64,000 nucleotides of DNA from Ramazzottius varieornatus (taxonomy: Eukaryota > Tardigrada > Eutardigrada > Parachela > Ramazzottiidae). Below, piece by piece: positions 24,701-37,934 of this stretch (within the stretch, counting starts at the first letter, position 1; every line of letters starts with the position of its first letter). The position numbers and the translations under genes are program-made. The stretch spans positions 924,278-988,277 of the forward strand of contig BDGG01000004.1 in NCBI GenBank assembly GCA_001949185.1, written 5' to 3'. Below the pieces are notes generated by a model, which saw only the letters and a list, made by a program, of their open reading frames with translations, was not told the DNA's origin and made no database searches.

Positions 24701-26946
24701 ACACCACCAGCTGCTCTGTCGAACTTCCATTCAAAACATGTGGCATTAATGGGCTGGTAAAGATCAGCAAGAGCAAGTTAAAATCGGTCCACTGACATTC
24801 TCGCAGAACCCTGTTAGAAAAGTGACGCAGTTCTAAAGCATCCTATCAGCCTACACCGCTCGAATGAAACCGGGAGGCATGGTAAAAAAGTTATCGAAAT
24901 CGGAAAGGGAAATACTTCCAACGAAAAGCTTAGAGCTTGATGAACTTTAACTTACTATATTCTGACAGAAAACTAATCTACAGGGTTTCCTTTGACAGGC
25001 ATTTCTCCGGATCTACGCCGAATTCTTCCCTAACGGCGGCGACCCAACGAAATTTGGGAATTTCCTTTTCAAAGTCTTTGACCAAAACAAGGTGGGATGT
25101 TGCCCTATACATATCAAGCAGTGACTGGCAATCCATGGAATAACTGTACTGAAGTTTCTGTGCTATTTTAGGATGGGATGATACAGTTTCATGAGTTTAT
25201 CCACGCGCTTTCCATAACTTCCAGAGGAAATCTGGATGAGAAACTAAATTGTATGGGTCCTCTTGTCTTTCTCCGTTGGCGCTAGCCACTTTAGCTCCTC
25301 GAGTGGGTGCAATAAGTGTCTGAGACGAGTGTTTTTCTCTTCTTTAAAGGGGCCTTTCGATTATACGACATCGACGATGACGGATACATAACGCGCGCCG
25401 AGATGTTGCACATTATCGCGGCGATATACGGCATGGTCGGCAAAACAGAGGATTCTGAAGGCCGGTCGCCCGAACTACGCGTTGAACGCATCTTTCAGAT
25501 GATGGATAAGGTAGGAAGACACTTTGACCGGTTAAACGCACTCTCAAAGTTGTCTCGAAAGCTCCGAAACAGCGTTCCTCTATCAAGTGAAGCAGTTTGA
25601 TGCTATGTGACCTGGTGCACTGCGCCACTTCAGCACCATCTGACTCAAGTGGCGCGGCTGAGTGGTGCCGAAGCTAGTATTGCTAGGTACTGCGCTACAC
25701 GAAAATCCGCTCCCTAGTTAAGGTGATAAACGGTGAGATACAACCATAGTTCTGATCAAATGTTATAACTTCAAGTTCCTATGACGCACTGCGCGAGTTA
25801 GGCCAGAGAGCATAAGTGATACGTCAGCGAGCGGCGAATATCGAACCGTGATGACGTATTCGCAGCGGAATGGCAAGTTCCTCTATAAGCCGCACGTAGG
25901 CTGAAGCGTCAAATATTTGTCCCTCTTGTTTCAGTTTCAAGGGAGTGGCGAAGAAAAATGCGGACGCTGTTCGTTATATCTGCTGGAAAGACAAACAAAA
26001 GAGGAAATTTGGGCGACCCTGGAGCCCAGTCCATTCAAGGCTAGGGTTTCCAGCGAGTTAGTGTGGGCAGAAGTAACATCTAGGAGATGAATAGGCAGAA
26101 TTACAGTGGGCCGGAGTTGTAGGTTGGCTTGGGAGTGAAGGGAGAAAGGAAGAGGGCCGCTTCCTGTGTAATCAACGGCGGCAATCGATGTGTGTCCTTG
26201 TTTAAAGAGCAGGGTAAAAATAACTTGTAATATGCGGCTTGTGTTGTTGACTGTACAAACGATGGTGGCTGGCAAGGCAAAGTTAGAGCGGCCTTGCCGG
26301 TGCCACGAGGGAGCGACGTGGCACTGTGCACTCTGATTTCCTGCAGACAAACGACCGCAGCATTGCCGAGTACTTTTTGAATGCAGGAAGTCGCGGCAAA
26401 AGATCCCCAGCTCCACCAAGATCGATAATGCTTTTGCTTGCCTTACAATCACATTGCATGCGATAATACAAAAATATTCCCCTCTTAGAGAGAAGAGCAG
26501 GAGGAGGAATCGAAAGGTGCGAGTCAAAGGTTTTTCGACGAATGCAGAAATACATGATCAATGTTTTGATGGCGTAACATTTTGACATGGCGACATCGAT
26601 CACTACACGATCGAAAACACTTGCAATATTGTAGTGATGTTTTTGCCTCACTTAACTTGCGCACCGTTGCAGTACTTCGCCGTTAAAAATGCGCCAGCTG
26701 GGAAGTTAAGGTGATAGCTCGATTAAGTTGCGCAGTTGTAATGTTGGTCGCAGGGTGGAAATGCGTCACTTGATCGAGGAACGGGTTGAACACACATGAA
26801 GCTCTGTGTTGACATGGCGTAATGGGTGTTATGTTTCACTTTTGCAGAATCATGATGATAAATTAAGCATGGATGAATTTCGAGAAGGGACGAAATCGGA
26901 TCCGGCCATACTACAAGCCTTGTCCTTTTACGATGGCATCGTCTGA
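21736..26946 (+). CDS. NCS1: Neuronal calcium sensor 1 (frequenin)
   Basis: Myristoylated EF-hand Ca2+ sensor that modulates secretion, PI4-kinase and GPCR signalling. Exons: 21736-21799, 21875-21899 (a 25-nt microexon), 23482-23530, 24999-25091, 25172-25250, 25350-25510, 26848-26946; 189 aa against 190 in vertebrates. MGKRNSK keeps Gly2 and Ser6 for N-myristoylation. EF1 is the usual non-binding Cys-Pro form (KDCPEGAL). EF2 (74-85, [12 protein letters not shown]) and EF3 (110-121, [12 protein letters not shown]) are canonical. EF4 (156-167, [12 protein letters not shown]) has Asp instead of the near-invariant Gly at loop position 6. The C-terminus LSFYDGIV matches the family. The assignment is secure throughout; the large introns held nothing recognisable. 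Confidence 0.95.
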
Positions 26947-27734
26947 CATGAGGCCTAGCCGCTAAAAGGATAGACTAGAACTCTGACTGGGTTCTAGGAC
27001 TAATTCCTCTGACGTCAGTGACGTTTCCGATTTCCTTCTCCGCGGTGTCGGTCTATTCCTGAAGGAGGAGTAGGAAACCCGACTGGACACGACACAGCTG
27101 GATAAAAGAAGAGAATATGTTTTCTTGATGGATACTTTCCCCTTCTTTACTTCTCTCTCTCTCTCTCTTCTAAACGGCCTTCCTCTTTGATGGGAAGCTA
27201 GCTTCTCGCCAGCGGGACTAGTGGTCGTTCTGTGATTTTCTTTCCTTTAAAGAAAGAACAGCATTTGCGCACCCTGGATAAGAGTAGCGGCAACCCTGCT
27301 GTTCGGTTGATGTTTTACTGATTTCAATATTTTAAGAAGAACAAAATAATGGTGGATAGTGACGATGAGAAGAATGTTTAATGCGAAAGGGGCAAAACAT
27401 GGGTTCGAGCCTTTCTTCTGCCTGATTGACTCTCCTCTCCTTCTTTTGTTTTGTCGTCTCTCTTGAGTTTTGACTGGGGTCTTCCCTTTCCTGTAATTAG
27501 TGCGGATGACCTCATTTTGTTGTTGCTTTCCTTCCCTACAAGATCCATGATGCTTCACTGGTTAAATATAGCTTGAGGACTTATTAAACATAAATCGAAG
27601 AAACCACTTCCCGCAGTATCTTCCAGGTTTCACTAAGATATTGTAGCTCATTCTTTTCAGTGTTGCGAAGCCCATTACACATACGGAATACAGTTGGTCA
27701 CATCCATAGGACTTTCCTTCTTTCAAAATTCATG
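26947..27734. other. Convergent 3' flanks of NCS-1 and ferrochelatase
   Basis: This holds the 3' untranslated regions of two genes transcribed towards each other. A CT-rich tract (CTCTCTCT) lies near 27150-27170. No coding potential is seen on either strand. Confidence 0.5.
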
Positions 27735-29455
<1,721 letters not shown>

Positions 29456-29894
29456 TCTGGCATTATGACGCCAAAATGTTACCCGGCTGGTTCGGTCACC
29501 AAGAAATCTTGGTCTGTCTGTCGTCCGGTCGTGGTTTTTTAAAAAACAATCTTGTGATGTTACTTTCCCCAAGACAACATGCGGGATGGAACGTGGTTCT
29601 GGCAGAGAATATCAGACTTTGTCATGCACCAAAGTAACAACTCGGTTCACCGAAAAGTGACCGTCGGTTTCGAGTAACCTTAAACCTTTAACTCGTTCTG
29701 CTGAGAACTACTGTAGAAGAAGTTAAATTGAGCAAGAGAAGGACAAAACTTAGATAAAACAATATTTTAGTGGTGCCATCTTCAGCAACAGATCACGTAA
29801 GAGGGCTTCATTCTGACCTGACGAATGTTACGGCACGTGGACCATCACACCAAAACCGACGTTGAGAAGACACGTGACCGACATCTTTCATGTG

Positions 29895-29912
29895 GAACAT
29901 TCGAGAAAGTTC
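29895..29912 (+). promoter_or_regulatory. Perfect four-unit heat shock element
   Basis: GAAcaTTCgaGAAagTTC: four alternating nGAAn/nTTCn units with no mismatch, 148 bp upstream of the first base of the TATA box and about 340 bp upstream of the start codon of the small heat shock protein. Known biology: HSF1 trimers bind three or more such units. It also lies upstream of the divergent ferrochelatase start. Confidence 0.85.
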
Positions 29913-30060
29913 TCCTGCAGGGCCGACATTGCTGGTAGGTTCTCGTCCTACTAAGGCTTTCGGATAATGGTTGTCTTTCCCCGAACCCTTCTCTCTTGCG
30001 CCTACTACAGCAAACCGCAATAACGTCAGGCCACTTTCGTCAGCCACTCGTTTCCTACAG

Positions 30061-30068
30061 TATATAAA
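30061..30068 (+). promoter_or_regulatory. TATA box of the small heat shock gene
   Basis: TATATAAA stands 172 bp before the ATG at 30233. Transcription would begin near 30090, downstream of the in-frame ATG at 30077, which is why the start at 30233 was chosen. Confidence 0.65.
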
Positions 30069-30232
30069 CACCGCAAATGTTCCAGCTGCTACCCTCACTT
30101 TACTCACTTCACATTTGCCGAAGACTGCATTTTCTCTCTGCGCTTCAAAGTACAGTATCAAACTCCTGTTTTCCTCGGTCGAATATCTTTCAAAGTATTT
30201 CTCGGAGTCAAACTACCATCCAAAGCCTCAAC

Positions 30233-31050
30233 ATGTCGCGGAATCTAGCTCGTCTGCTGCCTCAGATCACCAACATGCTGGATACGCCATTCCGTCGAGC
30301 TGTCACACCTTTCAACCGCTATCGATGGCCAGCGTCCAGCTTGGGCTTCTTCGATCGCGAATTCGAACGCATGTCCAACATGGTAAGTTCCCGTTGTCAG
30401 TTGAATATTCGTGAAATAAGCCTCAACATAGTTTTCCGTTTTGACATACAATATTGAATTAGCCATGCCTGAGAATATTGTGGAATAAAAACAACATACT
30501 GTCGAAACGCTAGATCTTCCAAGGGAGCAGTCTTTCCTGTTCTTCTCGCCGCTCTGGTTGTTGTTCTTTGTTGTTGTAATTCATGCTGAGCAAAAAGTCA
30601 TGTCGATTTCAGATGGATCGGATGCACAACGATTTATGGCACTCTAGCTCGTTGCTGGAAAATCCCCAAGGCAGCCAGCGCGGAAAGATGAATCAAGACC
30701 TGTTTAACATTGTCGAAGAGAACGGCAAAAAGAAGATGCGCATCATCTTCGAGGCCGAACGCTGCAAGCCCGAGGATATCGAGATCAAAGCCAAGGGAAA
30801 CCACCTAGAGATCAAAGCTCGAACGGAGGAGAAGGGCGAACACTTCCAGTCCATCCAGGAATATTCCCAGTACCTGACATTACCGGAAGGCGTCAAGGCC
30901 GAAGAACTGACGTGCCAGTTCGAGGGAGGCATGGTCACCCTGGAGGCACCTTATACTCCACCCGCCATCGAAGCACCCAAGGACATCCCTGTCCAGAAGG
31001 AGCCGGCCGAGCCACCTGTCAAGCATAACATCCCCATCAAGCACGAATAA
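30233..31050 (+). CDS. Small heat shock protein (alpha-crystallin domain)
   Basis: ATP-independent chaperone that holds unfolding proteins. Two exons, 30233-30382 and 30613-31050; 195 aa. The N-terminal arm (MSRNLARLLPQITNML) is hydrophobic and basic and could be either an ordinary sHSP arm or an organelle-targeting leader. The alpha-crystallin domain occupies about residues 82-165, from DLFNIVEE through EIKAKGNHLEIKAR to the closing GGMVTLEAP strand. The C-tail has IPV and NIPIKHE, an I-x-I anchor used for oligomer assembly. The single intron falls before the domain. The promoter has a perfect heat shock element and a TATA box, so heat induction is likely. A poly(A) signal AATAAA is at 31268-31273. 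Confidence 0.9.
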
Positions 31051-31267
31051 GATGGGCAGCTCCACCTTTAGGACTTTTCATCAGAAACATGTGTGATCTT
31101 GACGCATTGACGATATGGACGCCTTCACGTACAAACTGTTAGAGCTTTCTCTTTCCTGATATGCTTGATATCTCTGTGCATACCCAGTACTAACCTGTCG
31201 TACCTGTACTACAAATTATTCTGCCACTACAATGTACAGTAGCAGTTCCTCACTAGGTTTGTCTCCT

Positions 31268-31273
31268 AATAAA
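31268..31273 (+). terminator. Poly(A) signal of the small heat shock gene
   Basis: AATAAA 218 bp after the stop codon at 31050, in AT-rich sequence. Confidence 0.6.
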
Positions 31274-32615
31274 TTACGCTATTAATCGTAACTGTTATCA
31301 CGGGCTGGATACGTCGTAGTAAGAGTCCCTGGGAAGGCTGGAAGTCGTGGCATGAAAGCTGTAAATCAGGTTATCAGGAGCGTAAGAAGGTACACTACCC
31401 ATGCAGGCTCCACAAACCGCAAGAGATGAAAAGTGAGGGTGGCGCCACAAGCGTACCGAGTGCGAGACGGTAAGACCGAAGCTGGTTGAGCCGGTCTACA
31501 AGACGGTCGGGCAGGCGATTTCGAGATTTATTAGCTCAAGATAGGACGATCAATTGGCGGTGAAGGTACTTCAACCGGATACATTACATGGTCCTATAAT
31601 GTGTTTTGGAGGTTACTTCGCACGGTACTCGTACGATAATAACCGAAGAACAGAAGACTGACTTGGTCCTCTGTATGACCCTGATGAAGGGGATTTTGAC
31701 AGTACGCAGCCTCCAATCAACACATAACTAACTTAACAAGACATGTGGGTAGAGGAAAGTACTGTATTGTCCACAGCTTGAGCCGATAACCGCGACCCAC
31801 TGGCGTTCCTGGACGAAACTGCGGGCATCGAAGGGCATATGAGACAATAAGCAAACCGGTCACCGGTGCAAATTTCGAGTTTTCCAGCCGATCAGCTGAT
31901 CGTTTCGTAGTCAATCAAAATAACCATCAAGACACTCTACGTCATCAGAGCACGCTTACGTCATCGCGGCACATCGAAGCGGTCCTGTGCGCTGGCGCTT
32001 TCAAAGTCCGCAGTGTCCTCCAGGAACACCAGTTGGTCGAGGCTATCGGCTCAGACTGTGGACAAAACTTTCCATTATCCACCTGTCTTGTTATTAGTTC
32101 GTTGGTTGGAGGCGGCGTATTGTTATACAGTATCCCTTTTGTCAGATTGTTTTGGCCTGCTCAGTGATCCTTTCAGAATGCTAACGCGTGAGAACTTACC
32201 TTTGAAAGCTGGAAACACCCAACAGCTGATCGCCGGTACTTCTTTGAAGTAACCTCCACAGGTATGCTCCACTTCGACGAGCGACCGAACCATCCATCTC
32301 TGAAACGGTAATGTTGGCTCAGCTTGGAACTGCGAAAGCGAAATGGAAAAGTGCACTTGTGAAGGAGAAAAATCTGAGCCGGCCGGACAGTCTCAGGAAT
32401 ATCAGAATAAAATTTATCGCACGGTATCAGCCATCTGTGAACGGGTGACGATGTCAAAGTCCAAAGAAAGAACCCTTCCGGTTCACATGTGGCGCTAGCA
32501 TGCATCCGAATGTCGTACAACGGAAAATTCTGGTGAAAAGCGTTCGAAGCATGCAAAAGTACAATACCCGCATCGAAATGTAGCAAGGAAAAGACCACAA
32601 GGGCAAGCAGAAGAA
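31274..32615. other. Spacer, no gene seen
   Basis: No coding exon could be supported on either strand. The minus-strand part near 32600 must include the 3' untranslated region of the bHLH gene. Confidence 0.45.
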
Positions 32616-33917
32616 TTATACAGGCAATGGCAATGGATCAAGCACCGGAAGTACAGTAGAGCCAGTAGCGGTAAACATGAGCGCTTCTGTAAAAGAAGGA
32701 ACCTCAGCTGGAGCATTCGGTAATAAAGGCACCGAAGGCTCGTCTGCATATCCGTCACTTCGGGGCAAGACAATATCATCAGAGACAATAAGACCAGCCG
32801 TCTCAACTGAAAGATTCGCTTCTTCGCCGCGAAAGTCCGTGGTACAAGATGCCGGCGGATCGCCAACTGGAAGAGTTTCGTTTGCGGGCAACAGCTTGCT
32901 TTTCTTTGCTGGTCGCTGCCTCAAGGGTCCTAAAGATTAAAAAAGGTACTTTCTTCATTTCACAAACCAGACATTCCTAATATAAGTCGCATACTTTTAA
33001 GCGGAGTAGAAAAACTCGGTAGGGACTGTTCGCAGTCGATGACGCTAGACGAGGTTTTTTGTACGGTCGATATGGCAGAGGGTCTTTTTCTTTTGGGCTT
33101 TGGCTTCTCACTGGGAGCAGCGGCGTTAGTCGGAACTTCCGGGACCTTAAAGTCATCTGGTCCTTCCGCCTTTAAAAGATGAGGGGTCGAGACCGAAGTC
33201 GCTGGGTTGTTCGAAACCGAACTGAGCGGGGTTGTATCGCAGTTTGTGACGTTAGTGACTTCCACCGTAGTACCGTCCAACGAGCCGTTGTTGAGGTGTA
33301 GCAGAAACTCAGCGTCGAACTGCTCCGTGTTGCTGACATTTGCATGAAAATATTCCAGGTAGACCACCGCCGCTTCAAGTACCCTAAAACAACCCAAATT
33401 TAAATGTAAATGCTTTGGCACCAAAGTATACTGCTGGGGTGTGAGTGTCTTACGTGGCTTTGTCGTATTTCGGGTTGGACAACGGGACACACTTCGCAAT
33501 CTCTGCTACAGTTCGACTCAGACGGGACCTGCAAAACGATATTCGAACTGCGCTCGCTCGAGATACCGCCTAACGGCAGTAAGATTACTCGTACCTTCGA
33601 AAGCGTTCGAACACAACATGAGATTTCTGCGGTGTTGTAGGTTGAGACGGGCAGACGTCGTGTTGAGTACATTCAGCAGGACAGCTCGGCTTCTTCTTTC
33701 CGCGTTCGCGCCGTTTACCAAGGCTCGTTGCAGGGCTTACTGGAAGGGTAGGTTGGATGCTTGGCTGGATGTCGGGAGGTGCATTTAATGCTTCCATCTT
33801 CGCGTCTTTCATCACGCTGTCTTCCATCGACGGTTCCATCGTTGGACTGGAACTGAAAGGTCCTTCGGCCAAGGAACCCACTATTGCGGCTTGGAGGTCC
33901 AGCTGGGCTTGCGCCAT
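32616..33917 (-). CDS. Class-B bHLH transcription-factor-like protein
   Basis: Exons in order: 33917-33595, 33569-33529, 33502-33454, 33383-32995, 32929-32616; 371 aa. The basic region HVVFERFRR has the His, Glu and Arg spacing of Myc/Max-type E-box binders (H-x3-E-R-x-R-R). Helix 1 follows (...FAEIAKCVP), then a short loop and helix 2 (YDKATVLEAAVVYLEYF). Between the RR and the VP there are 19 residues instead of the 15 in Max as I recall it, about one extra helical turn. A poly-basic stretch precedes the domain (GKRRERGKKK), and two more lie in the tail (KPKRKR and KRPLRQRPAKKSK). I see no clear leucine zipper. The bHLH reading depends on two short exons of 41 and 49 nt that keep frame throughout. 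I cannot place it in a named subfamily. Confidence 0.6.
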
Positions 33918-35373
33918 GTTGACTGTAAAGAACGAGGAAAGCTGATCAAACTATCGTTATGCAATTGGAAGATCGAACGCCGATGTGGGAAACGAAGAAG
34001 TGGCTCGATGGTTGTTGAGCTAGTTGACGACTGTTGCCGAGAAGCGATGCCTTTCATTGTGGATAACGCAGACGGCAGAGACGTAAAACAACAGCTGGCT
34101 ATGGGGAGACTGAAGCGCAGCAGCCTCGTTCCCATGTTTCCACGAGCACACGCCTTTGTATGCATTCCTGACAGCTGTGTGGAATTTATTCAATTAAATC
34201 ATGTGGGAAGAGTGACACTGGGATACGGGCAGGATGTTTGCCTCCAGGTAACCAAGTCTCCCGTTGCACTGCTATTTTTGATTTGCTTGGTGGCTACATT
34301 CTCCCTATTCAAAAATGGGAGCTGGGTGAGCAACTGACTGAGCCAGATCATTCTCTCAGGTGGCGCACATTCTCGTTGGTATTGGCTGATAGCGTGCGCC
34401 TCTTGCGAAAATGATCTTGGCCCAGTTCATTCGCAAAGCTCCAACGATTGTCTAGTATACGTAATGCTTGAATACCGATACTGCTGGTACCAGTACAATG
34501 CAATCGACGTCAGAAACTTCGATGATGTATGAGCTTTTGTGGTCTGAGATTAGAGTTACTGTACCCGGAAGCAAAGGGCCGAGAAGCCCACAGGCATATC
34601 GCGGGCTAGTGTTCTCGTACAGGAAATGCTAATTAAGATGAGTGGCGAAGGACTGTCTGGCCATCAAACCGGAACATTTGTCAAGATGAAGACAAGGTCT
34701 CGATGGCCGCCGGGAAATCTTTCGAGTCGGAAAAGAGGGTAACGCGGCAGCGGAGAACTCAGCTCATCAATCACCCATCCATTGGACGTCGACAACATCA
34801 AAGAGTAAGCCAAAACGGAAGTTTACATATCTGAACTCATTCACTGGAAGGTTGGGCATGAGAACACGGTACGCCGATCGTCACGTCGAGTGATGACATG
34901 TTAATGGCCAGATGAGCGACGAGCTGTTGCACACCCAAAGACCCTTTCCAAGCTATTGCGCCAGCCCAAGAATTAGCTAACTTATCTCCCCCACGGCCAT
35001 GTCCAGCACGAGGCTCATACATCTTTCATGCTCGGCCTAACGATGCGTCCTTCATCAGATCGGTCCCCATTCGAGGAAGATTCCAATTAAGTAATTCGCC
35101 GACAAGCTTTTAAACCAACATCCATCTGCTGACTGAATGCATCGTATTTGGCCTGTGCGAACCTCTCGTTGATCTTTGAATCCTTCTTTTCATCGAACAA
35201 TAATGGACACCATGCTATCGTTTATCCGGAAGAAAAACGGGATTAATGATGCTATCATGATTTTATAACTGATCATTTACACGGCCGACACATCCCGTGT
35301 GGATGCGGTGTGGCGTCATACAGTGCTCTGGACTGAATAAGATCGTTCCGGGTTTTTGAATAATTTGCTCCAG
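33918..35373. other. Spacer between divergent bHLH and GPCR genes
   Basis: A 148-codon plus-strand open frame (33891-34337) begins inside the first bHLH exon on the other strand and shows no domain, so I do not call it. The region includes one foldback element and presumably the promoters of both genes. Confidence 0.45.
34316..34443. repeat. Foldback element copy 4 (intergenic)
   Basis: It starts TGGGAGCTGGGTGAGCAAC, has inner AGGTGGCGCACATT and GCGTGCGCCTCTTG, and ends GCAAAGCTCCA. At 128 bp it is moderately diverged at both ends. Confidence 0.65.
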
Positions 35374-37805
35374 ATGGCTGACTTGTCGAAGAGTTCCACG
35401 ATGACCATTTCGTATGCAAATGCCAGCTCAGGAAATAATGACAGCTTTTTAATGAAGGATAATGTTAGCTTTGATACGGCGCAATGGTTGCGCGATCATC
35501 TGGGATACGAAACGAGCGAGAACGCTGTGACCTATACCGTAAGTTCTGCGTTCGTCCTCCCCGACAAGTTTCAATATTCAAGGTATATTTGGTTACCCTT
35601 TCTCCAGATTGTTTATGGTCTGCTGTTTGTGCTGGGAATATTTGGGAATGTCAGCACGGTGATTGTCATCGTTCTCGCTCGCCGAAGAAGCGGATGGACA
35701 GGCATTGACGCATATCTGCTGAAGTAAGACACTGTTCTCCCATGGTGGCACACTACGTCATCGCGGGCTGCGCCACTACCAGCAATCGTACAGCATACGG
35801 TGGCACCAGCAACATGACGTGGCGCACCTTCTATATTATCCAGGTTTTTTGAACCGTGAAAGAACTTCCTTGTTGTAATGCATTCTGTGCACGTCCGCGA
35901 CAAACAGAAGCACGTACACATTTCCGTTGTTTCTTTTACCATGGTGGAGCTGTCTATGGAATGCATTATAAAACAAGGCTGAGCGCGTCGGCCTAATCCA
36001 ATTTTGTACCTCACAGTTTAGCTCTGACAGATCTGCTGCTGCTAAGCGGTAAGGGCTTTTCGCTTCCTCGTTTTTGTTCAACATTGTTGTGGTCTCTGTG
36101 TACCCCACTCCAGTAACCGATAACTATTTTAGGCATACCTGTGGAAATCTACCGCTACTGGAGGCAGTATCCGTGGATCTTCGGCACCTTTTGCTGCAAA
36201 TCCCTCGCTTTCTTCCAAGAGATTTCTCTCTACGTCAGCATTCTTACCATAGGTAGGTCCTCCAGGTTGGTTCACCTGTGGCGTATTCAGTCTTATAATT
36301 ACATGCATTTGATGACTAAAATAAGTATGTTCCCAGTGGCCTTTACGTACGAGCGGTACTTGGTTGTGAGGGATCCATTAAGAGCTCTGAGTGCGTTCAC
36401 TCATCGCCGGCGTCTGAAGGTGATTATCGGCATCTGGCTCTTCTCCGCCGTCAACGCCTTCCCTTATGCTCATTTCAGTGAGACCATCCATATCCTTCTT
36501 CCACGTACTCATTGTATCTCTGTAGAAACGACGATACCAATGTTTGTAGCGTCTGTTAATTACGGACACGACCCTGATGGCAACATCATCAGTCAATCAG
36601 CCTGGTGCGCCATCCATTACAGCATCAGCACCCAGCTGGCTCCCCTCTTTATCTGTGAGTCCTTCCACCTCCAATCTACGCTTGCTGTTAGGGTCCTTCA
36701 AAACAGAAAAATACAATATTTCGAATGTTAAAAGCCCAAATCTCTAAAAGGAGTGCCGTGAATTCGTTCTCGATTATTAGAAATAAGCCGGCAAACTAAA
36801 CGTACAAGAGCATCATCTCAAATGGCGCATGCTTCCAACCGAAAACAATGGAAGCATGCATCACTTAATTATTGTCTCCGACTTCGGTATGGTGGCACCA
36901 CTCGCAATCAGAAAACTGTTGGTCGCTCACCACTGGCTGGCTTCAGATGACCAATCAAACGTTCTCTTTCAGATTCCAGCGTGTCGTTCTATGTCGTTCC
37001 GTTGCTAGTCCTCACCATCCTTTACGTCAGTATCGCAGTGTTCATGCGCGATGTCCGGAAGTCCCAAGAGAGCACTCCGTCTCAAAGTCCAACGGCGGCT
37101 GGGTATGGACCTGCGAAGAAGAGAAGCAAAAAGACCAGAACATACCTAAACCGGCACGAGAGTTCCCTCCTGACCCACAACCGCCAGAAAAGCCTGAAAG
37201 TCCTCTGTAAGCCAAAGACTTTCAACTTACATTTGCTGGCTCCCTCCGAGATACCAACCACATGAGCTTGTTTTGCGTACCCTAGTGGCCATTGTCGCGA
37301 ACTTCTTCCTTTGCTACGGGCTTTTCCACGGTACGAGACACTAACAAACCTACAACAGAATATTCGTTTCTGGTACTTCGATCACAGTATGCATCAATGT
37401 TTTGTAGCTCAGCGAATGGTTTTCGTCCTAGTGGACTGGAGTCAAAATGCCGGACAGTACTATGTTTGGAATACATACCTGTTTCCGCTGTCGGGCTTCC
37501 TGTATCACGCCAATCCAGTGCTGGATCCGGTCTTCTATTCCCTGATGAGCAAACGTTTTCAGAATATTTACCGCCAGATGTTCTGGTGCAAGAAGAACCA
37601 GCGCAAGGAGGAGCACAGTGTCAGGAGCCATGGTCCGAGTCATAGCCAGACTTCCCGTGCTCCTTGGACGACCAATGGCAGCTACAGGACTGCGAATACC
37701 GTGGCTACTGCCGTTCAACTCAACACCTGGATACCTCAATGTCCACAACCCAGCCTTCCGGTCCAAGACGACTTCTTACCTGTGTTCTGTTCAACAACTG
37801 TTTGA
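35374..37805 (+). CDS. Neuropeptide GPCR, pyrokinin/neuromedin-U-receptor-like
   Basis: Class A G-protein-coupled receptor. Exons: 35374-35723, 36017-36048 (32 nt), 36133-36252, 36337-36654, 36973-37206, 37286-37330 (45 nt), 37408-37805; 498 aa. The N-terminus has three N-glycosylation sequons (N16, N22, N30). TM1 has Gly91-Asn92 (GIFGN); TM2 NLALTDLLLLSG; then IPVEIYRYWRQYPWIFG with the TM3 Cys. The TM3 end is ERY in place of DRY. TM5 is FYVVPLLVLTILYVSI, TM6 LAIVANFFLCYGLFHAQR, and TM7 ends DPVFYSLMSKRF, an NPxxY variant. The I/LPxExYxxWxQYPWxFG block and GLFHAQR are typical of pyrokinin, CAPA and neuromedin U receptors as I recall them. TM6 has CYGLFH rather than CWxPFH, so the usual Trp and Pro are absent. 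The ligand is not known. Confidence 0.8.
36805..36870. repeat. Small palindrome in GPCR intron 4
   Basis: AAATGGCGCATGCTTCCA is followed after a short loop by TGGAAGCATGCATCACTTA. It resembles the inner palindrome of the foldback family (AAGTGGCGCAC) but lacks the outer ends. It may be a diverged relative. Confidence 0.4.
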
Positions 37806-37934
37806 ACATCCGACTGATTCTGTTTGCACGTTTGCTAGTTCAATTGCAAATTTACCGGTTGGGACAAACTCTAAAAGCAAAGGGAAACCGCAAAAAAAGA
37901 GGATGGTACTTCGTGGTGTTCTGATTCGGCATTA

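Noticed and set aside
25937-26527. 196-codon minus-strand open frame in the last NCS-1 intron
   Set aside because: Ser/Leu-rich low-complexity reading, no start context or splice sites; two other frames are also open there.
27150-27170. CT-rich tract as a possible functional repeat
   Set aside because: Short simple-sequence tract in a 3' flank; unremarkable.
27390-27420. GGTTCGAGCC resembling a tRNA B box
   Set aside because: No matching A box or cloverleaf around it.
30077-30232. In-frame upstream ATG that would add 52 residues to the sHSP
   Set aside because: It lies only about 16 bp after the TATA box, upstream of the expected transcription start.
33891-34337. 148-codon plus-strand open frame
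   Set aside because: It starts opposite the first exon of the bHLH gene and shows no recognisable domain.
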